Of a DNA stretch of 64,000 nt, positions 53,313-59,520 are shown piece by piece. The first letter of the stretch is position 1. Each line of letters opens with the position of its first letter. The position numbers and the translations under genes are program-made. Source of the stretch: Pinibacter sp031553495 (GTDB taxonomy: Bacteria > Bacteroidota > Bacteroidia > Chitinophagales > Chitinophagaceae). The stretch spans positions 62,001-126,000 of the forward strand of contig JAVBLN010000003.1 of NCBI GenBank assembly GCA_031553495.1, in the 5' to 3' direction. Below the pieces are notes generated by a model. It did not search any database. It was given only the letters and a program-made list of their open reading frames with translations, and was not told where the DNA came from.

Positions 53313-54047
53313 GTGGAAAGAAAAATTAGAGTAGGATCCGTAAGCTACCTGAATGCGAAACCTTTGATATATGAGCTTGAGCAAGGGGCTATGAAAGAAC
53401 GTATTGAATTAACAACGGAATTCCCCGCAAAAATAGCCGCCATGCTGGTGGAAGATAAAATTGATATTGGGTTGGTACCTGTAGCCATCATTCCTCGTTT
53501 AAAAGAGTGGCATATCAATATAGATTATTGTATAGGTTGTGTGGGACCTGTAGCTTCCGTATGCATTTTCAGCGAAGTGCCCATTCAGGAAGTAAAGGAA
53601 GTGTTGCTCGATTATCAAAGTCGCACATCAGTACGTCTTGCGAAAATCTTGTTGAAAGAATATTGGAATGTTGATCCTATACTTTCAGACGCCAAAGAAG
53701 ATTTTCGCAAGCATATATGCGGCGCTACTGCCGGTGTAGTCATCGGCGACCGCGCATTGGAACAACGTCGTCAATCAAAATATATTTATGATCTTGGCGA
53801 AACATGGATACAAATGACAGGATTGCCTTTTGTTTTTGCCGCATGGATCAGTAATAAAAAACTGGATGAAAAATTTATCAGCGATTTCAACAAAGTAAAT
53901 GCTATAGGTTTAACACATATTGATGAAGTGGTAAAAGAAAATCCTTATCCCGTTTTTGATCTTAAAGAATATTACACGCAGCACATTAGTTATGTTTTGG
54001 ATGATGAGAAGAAAAAAGGACTTGAATTATTTTTGAGTAAGTTGTAG
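53313..54047 (+). CDS. mqnA: Chorismate dehydratase (MqnA), futalosine menaquinone pathway
   Basis: 244 residues from GTG 53313 (read MERKIRVGSVSYLNAKPLIY). The in-frame GTG is the only start that keeps the conserved RVGSVSYLNAKPL, and a -7 box fits it. Periplasmic-binding-protein-like fold: KIDIGLVPVAIIPRL, VLLDYQSRTSVRLAKILLKE, GVVIGDRALEQ and TGLPFVFAAWIS match MqnA. It dehydrates chorismate to 3-enolpyruvyl-benzoate. With the UbiD-type gene at 47737 this indicates the futalosine route. Confidence 0.93.
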   Translation: MERKIRVGSVSYLNAKPLIYELEQGAMKERIELTTEFPAKIAAMLVEDKIDIGLVPVAIIPRLKEWHINIDYCIGCVGPVASVCIFSEVPIQEVKEVLLDYQSRTSVRLAKILLKEYWNVDPILSDAKEDFRKHICGATAGVVIGDRALEQRRQSKYIYDLGETWIQMTGLPFVFAAWISNKKLDEKFISDFNKVNAIGLTHIDEVVKENPYPVFDLKEYYTQHISYVLDDEKKKGLELFLSKL

Positions 54048-54116
54048 TGTGTGTTGATATGAAATGGTTTTGATATCGCCTGGTACATCACATTTATAAG
54101 TGCTTGTAATAAACGG

Positions 54117-54190
54117 TTTTTTATTATGGGCCCGGCGGTATTGCTACTATGATGCTTCGGTTGCGTCGCACACTTCAGCGATGTCAATAA
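54117..54190 (+). repeat. Dispersed repeat copy 27 (forward, GCG/CGC class)
   Basis: Left half GGTATTGCTACTATGATGC, core GTTGCGTCGCACACTTCAGC; right half mostly lost (GATGTCAATAA). Confidence 0.85.
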
Positions 54191-54454
54191 ACTGAACAAA
54201 GTTGGGTGCGTTCTCTAAGTTTTGCTGTTTTTATTAAAGAAACAAGTGATGATGATTGAATTGCACCCTGTCCCGTAGTACAGTGAGCCATGCTTATGGT
54301 TAAACTATTCTCAAAATAATTCGTGAACAAAAACATTTAGTTGTATTTGCCCTGCACTAAATTGGATATATCCGTTTTTTTACGGATCTTTAATTATTAC
54401 CCTTCCGTAGTTAATGCCCCTGATCATATTTTTTCATCTTTAAATGTATGCGTT
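54191..54454. other. Gap upstream of the PepSY-like gene
   Basis: No gene supported; an open frame over part of it lacks codon character and belongs to a 5' extension of the next gene. No promoter pair was convincing. Confidence 0.35.
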
Positions 54455-54979
54455 ATGAAAACTTTTAAAGCAATAACTACACTTCTGCTCACAGGAATAG
54501 TTGTTATTATCATGTCCCAGTCTTCTGTAGCACAAGTAAAGCCCGGTACGGCATTATCCGAAGCTCAGATAGAAGCGAAATTAAAAGCGTATTATTCCGG
54601 AAACGCAAGTCATGTGCAGGTTCCCGAAACAGTTAACGCCGCATTCAAAAGTCACTTTTCATCAACCTACGATGTAGAATGGAAATTTTCAAATGGGGTT
54701 TATGAAGTGGAATTTGATAAAGGAACAAAAGATTACGAAGCCTGGTATGATGAAAGAGGAAATTTACTGGCATATAAATACGATATTTCAACAAGCTCAA
54801 TTCCGGCAGTGGTAAAGAAGGCCATAAAAGCAAAATATCCCGGTTATAGAATTGATGATGCAGAAAAATATTTGAAAGCTCAATCTGTAATGTATAATAT
54901 TTCAATTGAAAAAGGAGATCACGATTTGAAAGTTCGTTACAAGGAAGACGGAACATTTATACAAGAAAGAGCAGATTGA
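54455..54979 (+). CDS. PepSY-like (BLIP-fold) exported protein
   Basis: 174 residues from ATG 54455, which yields a signal peptide (MKTFKAITTLLLTGIVVIIM, cleavage near VAQ at ~29). The mature part has tandem PepSY-like segments: VNAAFKSHFSSTYDVEWKFS, NGVYEVEFDKGTKDYEAWYD and VVKKAIKAKYPGYRIDDAEK, FLK-type strand after. Such proteins are common, small, periplasmic and mostly of unknown role. Confidence 0.8.
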   Translation: MKTFKAITTLLLTGIVVIIMSQSSVAQVKPGTALSEAQIEAKLKAYYSGNASHVQVPETVNAAFKSHFSSTYDVEWKFSNGVYEVEFDKGTKDYEAWYDERGNLLAYKYDISTSSIPAVVKKAIKAKYPGYRIDDAEKYLKAQSVMYNISIEKGDHDLKVRYKEDGTFIQERAD

Positions 54980-55129
54980 AAATAGTATAGGTAGTTGATG
55001 TTATAAACTACTTCACATAACTTTATTACGGAAGAAGTAATAATACTATTGTAGAATTTTTTAGTAAATGATTGGAGTGAATGAATTTGTTTTCAAACTG
55101 TTTTCAACATTTCGCAACAATAACCGTCA

Positions 55130-55250
55130 CCGTCATTTCGAGCCCGCTTATTTTCAACATATTTGTGATTATGTACTAAATTTCACGTGAGACAACCGGG
55201 CGAGAAATCTCATTGAATTATTGTAGTGACAAACTAATCATACAACATAA
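55130..55250. repeat. GTCATTTCGAG...CGAGAAATCTC repeat, copy B
   Basis: Second long copy of the unit at 22201, differing at only a few positions (for example ATGTACTAAATTTC for ATGACTAAGTTTTAC). Confidence 0.75.
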
Positions 55251-55277
55251 TGTGTAGCATAATTAGTTTGTCACTAC
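55223..55277. repeat. Perfect 16-bp inverted repeat
   Basis: GTAGTGACAAACTAAT and ATTAGTTTGTCACTAC separated by 23 nt. The left arm overlaps the end of repeat copy B at 55130-55250. No T tract follows directly. Confidence 0.75.
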
Positions 55278-55278
55278 C

Positions 55279-55316
55279 GTAGTGCGCAACACAACTGCGC
55301 ACTAACTATTTTTTTT
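55279..55316 (+). terminator. Terminator between PepSY-like and AAA genes
   Basis: Stem AGTGCGCA/TGCGCACT, 7-nt loop, then TAACTATTTTTTTT. Confidence 0.7.
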
Positions 55317-56376
55317 AAATCGCTCGCCTAAATCCTATAACTTCTACTTGTTTCGGCGTGTAATCTTTTTCGTGTTGATTACAGATTTCCGCAACAGTCA
55401 TCGGCCTTTCTATTGTTTTATCAAATCCCATATGATTACTTAATGCTTGTGCTTTATCTACACTCAATTTACCGAATTCATACTTTGCTATCAGGCGGCC
55501 TTTGCGCATAAGTGCACTATCTACCATTGTTAGCGAGCTATTGAAAGTGCAGATTAATTGCACATTTAAGAAATCTGCCAGTAATCCATCTGATATATTC
55601 AAAAGGTTTGATACTGCTGAACTTCCTGATGTTCTCCTGTCCATAATTATATTTTCCGCGTCTTCTATAATAACTACTGTTCCCGGATTGTCAATGAGCA
55701 AATCAATAAAATCAGGATCCATTAAATTTCCTGCTACATTTGGCGATAAAAAGAGTACTCGTTTTTTTATACGACCTATCAAGTAGCGCAGGTATGTTGT
55801 TTTTCCTGTGCCGGGCAATCCGTGCAACAGCACTATACCTTTGTCATCTTTTTGGTTAAGTCTTTTTTGAATAACCGTATCCACATCTTTAAAATCATCC
55901 TCAAAGAACAGATCAATAGCAAGTTTGGTTTTTTTGATCTCCATCGATTTCAGTTCAAGTCCATAGCTGCCTTTTACAATCAGGTTCACTTCCAAAGGAT
56001 CTTTTTTCTTTCGCTCTTTGAATTTGTTCATCAAAGCTGTACATTCTTCAATAAACCCGTTGCGGTTTCCGTCGTGTAATATTTCACAATAGTCTTTTAT
56101 TTCAACAATACAGTTATTGCTAAGTATGAATAGAGTTTCATCAAACTCATATCTTTTCTTTTCCCGTTTAAACCATCGATATTGATATTCGGAAACGATT
56201 ATGCCGGCAAATTTTTCTTTAAATGCTTTGTATGCTTTTTCACCATCAATATCTGGCATGAAATGCAAACTTGGCAAATTATTAAAGCGATACAAATACA
56301 ACGATTTATTATTCAAAAAACGCTGCGAGAACACCGAGTTTGCATCAATCGTTTTTTGATTGGTATAATTGTCCAT
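55315..56376 (-). CDS. BCS1-like AAA-family ATPase
   Basis: 353 residues. A ~170-residue N-terminal region of unknown fold precedes the ATPase: Walker A VLLHGLPGTGKTTYLRYLIG (~190-210), Walker B VVIIEDAEN (~242-250), and sensor/arginine region STFNSS-like FNSSLTMVDSALMRKGRLIA (~291-310). The MRKGRL motif and C-terminal helices resemble BCS1-type AAA proteins. It probably remodels or unfolds a partner. The YkuK-like protein lies ~150 bp upstream on the same strand and may be functionally linked. Confidence 0.8.
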   Translation of the reverse strand: MDNYTNQKTIDANSVFSQRFLNNKSLYLYRFNNLPSLHFMPDIDGEKAYKAFKEKFAGIIVSEYQYRWFKREKKRYEFDETLFILSNNCIVEIKDYCEILHDGNRNGFIEECTALMNKFKERKKKDPLEVNLIVKGSYGLELKSMEIKKTKLAIDLFFEDDFKDVDTVIQKRLNQKDDKGIVLLHGLPGTGKTTYLRYLIGRIKKRVLFLSPNVAGNLMDPDFIDLLIDNPGTVVIIEDAENIIMDRRTSGSSAVSNLLNISDGLLADFLNVQLICTFNSSLTMVDSALMRKGRLIAKYEFGKLSVDKAQALSNHMGFDKTIERPMTVAEICNQHEKDYTPKQVEVIGFRRAI

Positions 56377-56523
56377 TTTGTTTGTGTATTGAAAGTTGAA
56401 AATTCTTTATGCTTATTTACAAGCAGAATTTTCAACTTGCTTTGTTACATTATTTTATACTTTGTTGTTGTCATGCAGATCTCGCTAGTCGTCTAAAAGC
56501 TTTTGTGCCAGCGATCCTTATCT

Positions 56524-57009
56524 TCAATGAACAATCTTATTAGCACAACTGGAGCTTGCAAAAGCATGTGGTTTGGCTTTGAACGCAAAGCCCATACCTG
56601 TTATATAACCCATTGCTTCTTTTAGCGCGTCGTTACTTTTAAAATTTGGGTTGGTATTAATATCTGCATGCACTTCCATATCCACGCCATATAAAGTAAA
56701 CAGGTTGCAAAGTGTATAAGCGGCTTCTATACTTTTTCCCACTTCAGCTAACATACGTTGTTTGATACTCATTTTCTGTTTTGTGGTATCATTTAGTATG
56801 TACATAAAACCACCTTTGCCTTTGCGAATGAAAACGATCACTGTCGCAAATTCCGTTTCTTTACCTTTAACCTGGCTATCTGTACCAATACATACTTTCA
56901 ATTGATGTCCATGTTCTTTTTCACGAACGATCACTCGTCTTACTTCATCTTCAATTGAAATTTCAATACGTGTACCATCCGGCTTTCTCCATTTTTGTTG
57001 CTGTTTCAT
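56524..57009 (-). CDS. YkuK-type ribonuclease H-like protein (DUF458)
   Basis: 161 residues. LKVCIGTDSQVKGKETEFAT, VIVFIRKGKGGFMYIL near 40-75, VDMEVHADINTNPNFKSNDA and a conserved end KPHAFASSSCANKIVH match the YkuK/DUF458 family, an RNase H-like fold linked to DNA/RNA or sporulation in Firmicutes but uncharacterised in Bacteroidota. The GTDSQ and HADIN acidic residues fit a metal site. Upstream of the AAA gene and beside the tRNA array. Confidence 0.8.
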   Translation of the reverse strand: MKQQQKWRKPDGTRIEISIEDEVRRVIVREKEHGHQLKVCIGTDSQVKGKETEFATVIVFIRKGKGGFMYILNDTTKQKMSIKQRMLAEVGKSIEAAYTLCNLFTLYGVDMEVHADINTNPNFKSNDALKEAMGYITGMGFAFKAKPHAFASSSCANKIVH

Positions 57010-57153
57010 TGTTCATCATTTTTGAAATTTTTAGTGAACGGAAATCAGAAGTCAGATGCTAGACATTAATATCTGTTTTCTCCCATCCAATATTTCCCCA
57101 ACTTGTTATATTGAAAACTACTCTTTACTGTTACCTGTAAGAATCGGTAACAG

Positions 57154-57238
57154 CGGAGAGAGGGGGATTCGAACCCCCGAACCTGTTACAGTCAACGGTT
57201 TTCGAGACCGCCGCATTCAACCACTCTGCCATCTCTCC
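57154..57238 (-). tRNA. tRNA-Ser(CGA)
   Basis: Acceptor GGAGAGA/TCTCTCC, anticodon loop CTCGAAA (anticodon CGA), long class II variable arm, T arm GGGGGTTCGAATCCCCC, no encoded CCA. The only member of this cluster that looks like an ordinary chromosomal tRNA. Confidence 0.95.
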
Positions 57239-57374
57239 TTTTGTTAGTGTGGATGTATGAAATTGTTTACAACATTACAACATTTTTTTATAGTGTACAC
57301 CATTTCATTTTCGCCACGCTTATAACACCCTTTTTTTTATCAGGCTCTTTCAATATAAAGCATCACTGCTTCTG

Positions 57375-57446
57375 CGGATGAAGAAAGATTCGAACTTTCA
57401 ACCCCCGGCTTAACAAGCCATTGCTCTGCCTTTGAGCTATTCATCC
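57375..57446 (-). tRNA. tRNA-Asn(GTT), divergent
   Basis: Acceptor GGATGAA/TTCATCC, D arm GCTC/GAGC, loop TTGTTAA (anticodon GTT). The anticodon stem ATGGC/GCCGG has a mismatch and a wobble at its outer end, unlike the usual Asn tRNA. Confidence 0.85.
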
Positions 57447-57448
57447 TT

Positions 57449-57525
57449 TGGTAGTCCCGGTGAGATTCGAACTCACAACCCTCCGGTTAAAAGCCGGATA
57501 CATCTTCCAGTTGAGCTACGAGACT
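57449..57525 (-). tRNA. tRNA-Lys(TTT), divergent, with encoded CCA
   Basis: Acceptor AGTCTCG/CGGGACT, loop CTTTTAA (anticodon TTT), T arm GTGAGTTCGAATCTCAC, CCA at 57449-57451. It is only 2 bp from tRNA-Asn. The D-arm 3' strand (AGATG) pairs poorly. Confidence 0.88.
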
Positions 57526-57595
57526 GTTATAATTTGAACATTTGAAAGCGAATTAAAAAAACTGATTGAGCCATTTTTTAAATACTATTTCAGCA

Positions 57596-57681
57596 GCCCA
57601 TCGTTGCCATGAAAAACAACAGATGAACGAAATGCGACGCAACGATGACGCCATGAAATACTACAGCCGATATCCAAAAAA
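57596..57681 (-). repeat. Dispersed repeat copy 28 (reverse, inside the tRNA array)
   Basis: GCG/CGC core (ATGCGACGCAACGATG), TTTCATGGC-type outer half; inner half rearranged (CATCGTTGCCATGAAAAACA). Lies between tRNA-Lys and the next tRNA. Confidence 0.8.
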
Positions 57682-57742
57682 TATTCACTCATGCAGCTTT
57701 TAAATAATCAATTTTACTTCATTGAATCTTCAAATTTTTTAG

Positions 57743-57815
57743 TAGACATAAACAGACTCGAACTGTTAGCCTTGAACGTATAAGGTTCCCGCTCTTACCA
57801 TTGAGCTATATGCCT
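57743..57815 (-). tRNA. tRNA-like, anticodon TAT (Ile AUA)
   Basis: 73 nt: acceptor AGGCATA/TATGTCT, TA, D arm GCTC/GAGC, anticodon stem GGAAC/GTTCA around loop CTTATAC, variable AGGCT, T arm AACAGTTCGAGTCTGTT. Every arm is the right length. Bacteria usually read AUA with a lysidine-modified CAT anticodon, so a TAT tRNA is unusual. Confidence 0.75.
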
Positions 57816-57818
57816 GGT

Positions 57819-57888
57819 TGGCTCAACAAGAATTGAACTTGTATCACTTCGTTCGTAGCGAAGCATTTTATCCGTTAAACTATGAGCC
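57819..57888 (-). tRNA. tRNA-like, anticodon ACG (Arg), shortened
   Basis: 70 nt: acceptor GGCTCA/TGAGCC (6 bp), anticodon stem CTTCG/CGAAG around CTACGAA (anticodon ACG), T arm ACAAGTTCAATTCTTGT. The D stem is AT-only and the junction to the anticodon stem has extra bases. Confidence 0.7.
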
Positions 57889-57895
57889 ATCTTTT

Positions 57896-57990
57896 GTACG
57901 ACCTTCAGATTCGAACTGAAATCAATCATCTTATGTTTGCCTCTCAGAAAGAGAGGAAGACAATCGTGTTGCCTGTTACACCAAGTCGTA
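57896..57990 (-). tRNA. Aberrant 95-nt tRNA-like element
   Basis: Acceptor TACGACT/GGTCGTA, D arm GTGT/ACAC and T arm TTCAGTTCGAATCTGAA are intact. In place of a 17-nt anticodon arm there is an 8-bp stem ATTGTCTT/AAGATGAT (two wobble pairs) whose loop holds a hairpin CCTCTC-TTTCT-GAGAGG. The apical loop could present TTC (Glu) or TCT (Arg), or the hairpin could be an insertion; I cannot decide. Confidence 0.55.
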
Positions 57991-58002
57991 TTTTCTTTGT
58001 TG

Positions 58003-58074
58003 GTTGACTCCGGGACTCGAACCCTGTTCTCCACAGTCACAAAGTGGCGCTTTTCCTGGTAAGCTAAAGCCAAC
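58003..58074 (-). tRNA. tRNA-His(GTG), divergent
   Basis: The 5' extra G pairs with C73, the His identity element (GTTGGCT / AGTCAAC); loop TTGTGAC (anticodon GTG); T arm has one mismatch. Sequence is otherwise unlike typical Bacteroidota tRNA-His. Confidence 0.8.
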
Positions 58075-58084
58075 ATTTTTTTAG

Positions 58085-58157
58085 TTATCAGAGTTGGACT
58101 CGAACCAACATCTTCAGAGTCAAATTCTGAAATGCTCGCCAATTGCACCATCCAATA
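58085..58157 (-). tRNA. tRNA-Gln(TTG), divergent
   Basis: 73 nt: acceptor TATTGGA/TCTGATA with two wobble pairs, anticodon stem TCAGA/TCTGA around ATTTGAC (anticodon TTG), perfect T arm GTTGGTTCGAGTCCAAC. Confidence 0.8.
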
Positions 58158-58162
58158 TTCGG

Positions 58163-58234
58163 CGGTTTGTACGGGAATCGAACCCGTAGCAACAGATCGA
58201 CAATCTGTGATGTTAACCATTACACCAACAAACC
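58163..58234 (-). tRNA. tRNA-Asp(GTC)
   Basis: Acceptor GGTTTGT/ACAAACC, D arm GTGT/ACAT, anticodon stem ACAGA/TCTGT around TTGTCGA (anticodon GTC), T arm ACGGGTTCGATTCCCGT. Confidence 0.88.
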
Positions 58235-58239
58235 TTATG

Positions 58240-58312
58240 TATAGCAGGCAGGACTCGAACCTGCAACCTCTCCGATCCAAACGGAGTATCCAACCGGTTG
58301 GAATGCTGCTAT
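58240..58312 (-). tRNA. tRNA-Pro(TGG), divergent
   Basis: Acceptor ATAGCAG/CTGCTAT, anticodon stem CTCCG/CGGAG around TTTGGAT (anticodon TGG), T arm GCAGGTTCGAGTCCTGC. Position 8 is C rather than the near-universal U and the D arm is TCCA/TGGA. Confidence 0.85.
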
Positions 58313-58399
58313 GTTTCTAAAAGCCTCCCCGCTGCAACTCGCGGGGAGTGCTATGTTTCCTCCCTCTGCAATTCTTTTTAACCGGGTAATTTTTTAAAG

Positions 58400-58482
58400 T
58401 TTTTTGTTATGAGCCCGGCTGCATTGCTACTATTAAGCTTCTGTTGCGTCGCACTCTTCAACGGTTTGATCGCTATTGTGCA
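58400..58482 (+). repeat. Dispersed repeat copy 29 (forward, GCG/CGC class)
   Basis: GGCTGCATTGCTACTATTAA left half, core CTGTTGCGTCGCACTC, right half GGTTTGATCGCTATTGTGC like copy 11. Confidence 0.85.
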
Positions 58483-58501
58483 ATATGCAGAAGTTTGATT
58501 T

Positions 58502-58576
58502 TCACATTTGCTTTTTTTCTTTAAACAACAGGCTGAGCACATATCTTATCGATAATACCACCAATAAAAATTTCAT
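58502..58576 (-). CDS. Putative 24-residue hydrophobic microprotein
   Basis: Reads MKFLLVVLSIRYVLSLLFKE and ends KKQM before TGA. It is preceded by AAAAGGAGGCGTTATG, a strong Shine-Dalgarno with 4-nt spacing, rare in this phylum and the main support. One amphipathic or membrane helix with a basic end, reminiscent of type I toxin or leader peptides; no function assigned. Just upstream of the tRNA array on the same strand. Confidence 0.5.
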   Translation of the reverse strand: MKFLLVVLSIRYVLSLLFKEKKQM

Positions 58577-58662
58577 AACGCCTCCTTTTTCTACATTTCA
58601 ATTTTTGCTTTTATTCATTTTCTTTGAATGGCCGGGCATTTGAATTTTATTGCAGTTGCAAC

Positions 58663-58699
58663 AAAAAAAGCCCGGTCGTTTTTCGCGACCGGGCTTTTG
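58663..58699 (-). terminator. Strong terminator of a small minus-strand transcript
   Basis: Stem AAAGCCCGGTCG/CGACCGGGCTTT with a short loop, T8 in the minus direction. No annotated long gene ends here, so it marks a small RNA or microprotein transcript from the right. Confidence 0.85.
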
Positions 58700-58729
58700 T
58701 TCTAATAAGTTTATGTACTTACGAATACA

Positions 58730-58810
58730 TTAAGTCCGATCGCTTATAACAATCACTATACGAATTTGTTCCCACGGGCACACTAATCCAAAGCTGCTGC
58801 GTATGTGCAT
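58730..58810 (-). CDS. Possible 26-residue microprotein or small RNA
   Basis: ATG frame MHIRSSFGLVCPWEQIRIVI, then VISDRT and stop, 31 bp before the terminator at 58663. No SD. The transcript may equally be a non-coding RNA of roughly 150-200 nt; the coding call is weak. Confidence 0.3.
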   Translation of the reverse strand: MHIRSSFGLVCPWEQIRIVIVISDRT

Positions 58811-58946
58811 AGTTTTTACTGCATGATAATATGCTGCTTATCTCAATTCGTATAAATCGTTTATGTAGTTTTCTGTTTAACACTTTTAATAATTGTTTAA
58901 AAAATTGTTTCGATTGTTGTACCGGTACATTTACAAACCGATAGAA

Positions 58947-58976
58947 AATAAAAAAGCCCCGTTTTACCGGGGCCTT
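58947..58976 (-). terminator. Terminator of the 30-residue microprotein gene
   Basis: Stem GCCCCG/CGGGGC with GTAAAA loop and T6 in the minus direction. Confidence 0.85.
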
Positions 58977-59000
58977 GTATATTGAGTGATTTTAGTTTTA

Positions 59001-59093
59001 CTATTTTTCAGCAATACATGCCCCGTAAATGGTATAGTCTCCTTCCGGACTGAACCAACCTTTAACCGTTATGTGAATTAGTTTTTGTGACAT
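59001..59093 (-). CDS. Putative 30-residue microprotein
   Basis: MSQKLIHITVKGWFSPEGDY then TIYGACIAEK and stop. It has a complete expression context: a CATCTTTG -7-like box (59116-59123) with TTTG 21 nt farther upstream, an ATG 22 bp after the box, and a terminator 25 bp after the stop. Predicted short beta-hairpin, no membrane segment. I do not recognise it; too short for family assignment. Confidence 0.6.
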   Translation of the reverse strand: MSQKLIHITVKGWFSPEGDYTIYGACIAEK

Positions 59094-59115
59094 GTTTGTT
59101 AAAAATTTCGAGATG

Positions 59116-59148
59116 CAAAGATGAGATGTTTTATTTCAATCATCCAAA
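59116..59148 (-). promoter_or_regulatory. -33/-7 promoter of the 30-residue microprotein gene
   Basis: TTTG (59145-59148) and CATCTTTG (59116-59123) on the minus strand, 21 nt apart; seven of eight -7 positions if the first base is ignored. Confidence 0.5.
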
Positions 59149-59216
59149 TTTTTTTTAAACTTTTTTTGAAAAAACTTTTTTGAACAAGAGAGAACCTGAT
59201 TTTAGAAATCATGGAT

Positions 59217-59297
59217 TTTAACCACAAGGAGTACAACGGAAAGCACAATGTACACATGGGCTGCTTGCAATTTCAATCAACCCTTGTGGTTAAAATA
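59217..59297. repeat. CACAAGG palindromic repeat, short copy
   Basis: TTTTAACCACAAGGAGTACA ... AACCCTTGTGGTTAAAAT; arms of about 14 bp. Confidence 0.65.
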
Positions 59298-59387
59298 AAT
59301 GGAGAATTGAGAGTGGAGAATTGAGAATGCTTTATACACTGATTGCAAGTGAAAGCAAAAGCACTCATAACCCACAACTCATCACTT

Positions 59388-59464
59388 GTTCAATAGCATT
59401 ACTACCGCACAAGTGAGTGACACAACGATGCTTAATAGTAGCAATACCGCCGGTCAACAAAAAA
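59388..59464 (-). repeat. Dispersed repeat copy 30 (reverse)
   Basis: Close to consensus (ACCGCACAAGTGAGTGACAC); with forward copy 29 it brackets the microprotein region. Confidence 0.92.
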
Positions 59465-59520
59465 TCAGTAGCTTAATACAATAGGATGTACAACAATCTA
59501 AAGCATTTCAAATCTCAAAT

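Noticed and set aside
57056..57247. Open frame with SGERGIRTPEPVTVNG on the plus strand
   Set aside because: Antisense of tRNA-Ser; a well-known false protein over tRNA genes.
57795..58280. 161-codon open frame on the minus strand over the tRNA array
   Set aside because: Its translation is read straight through six tRNA-like structures (it contains GSIPVQ- and GSSPT-like T-arm translations). Not a protein.
58132..58320. Open frame with SRQDSNLQP-like string
   Set aside because: Antisense of tRNA-Asp and tRNA-Pro; same artefact.
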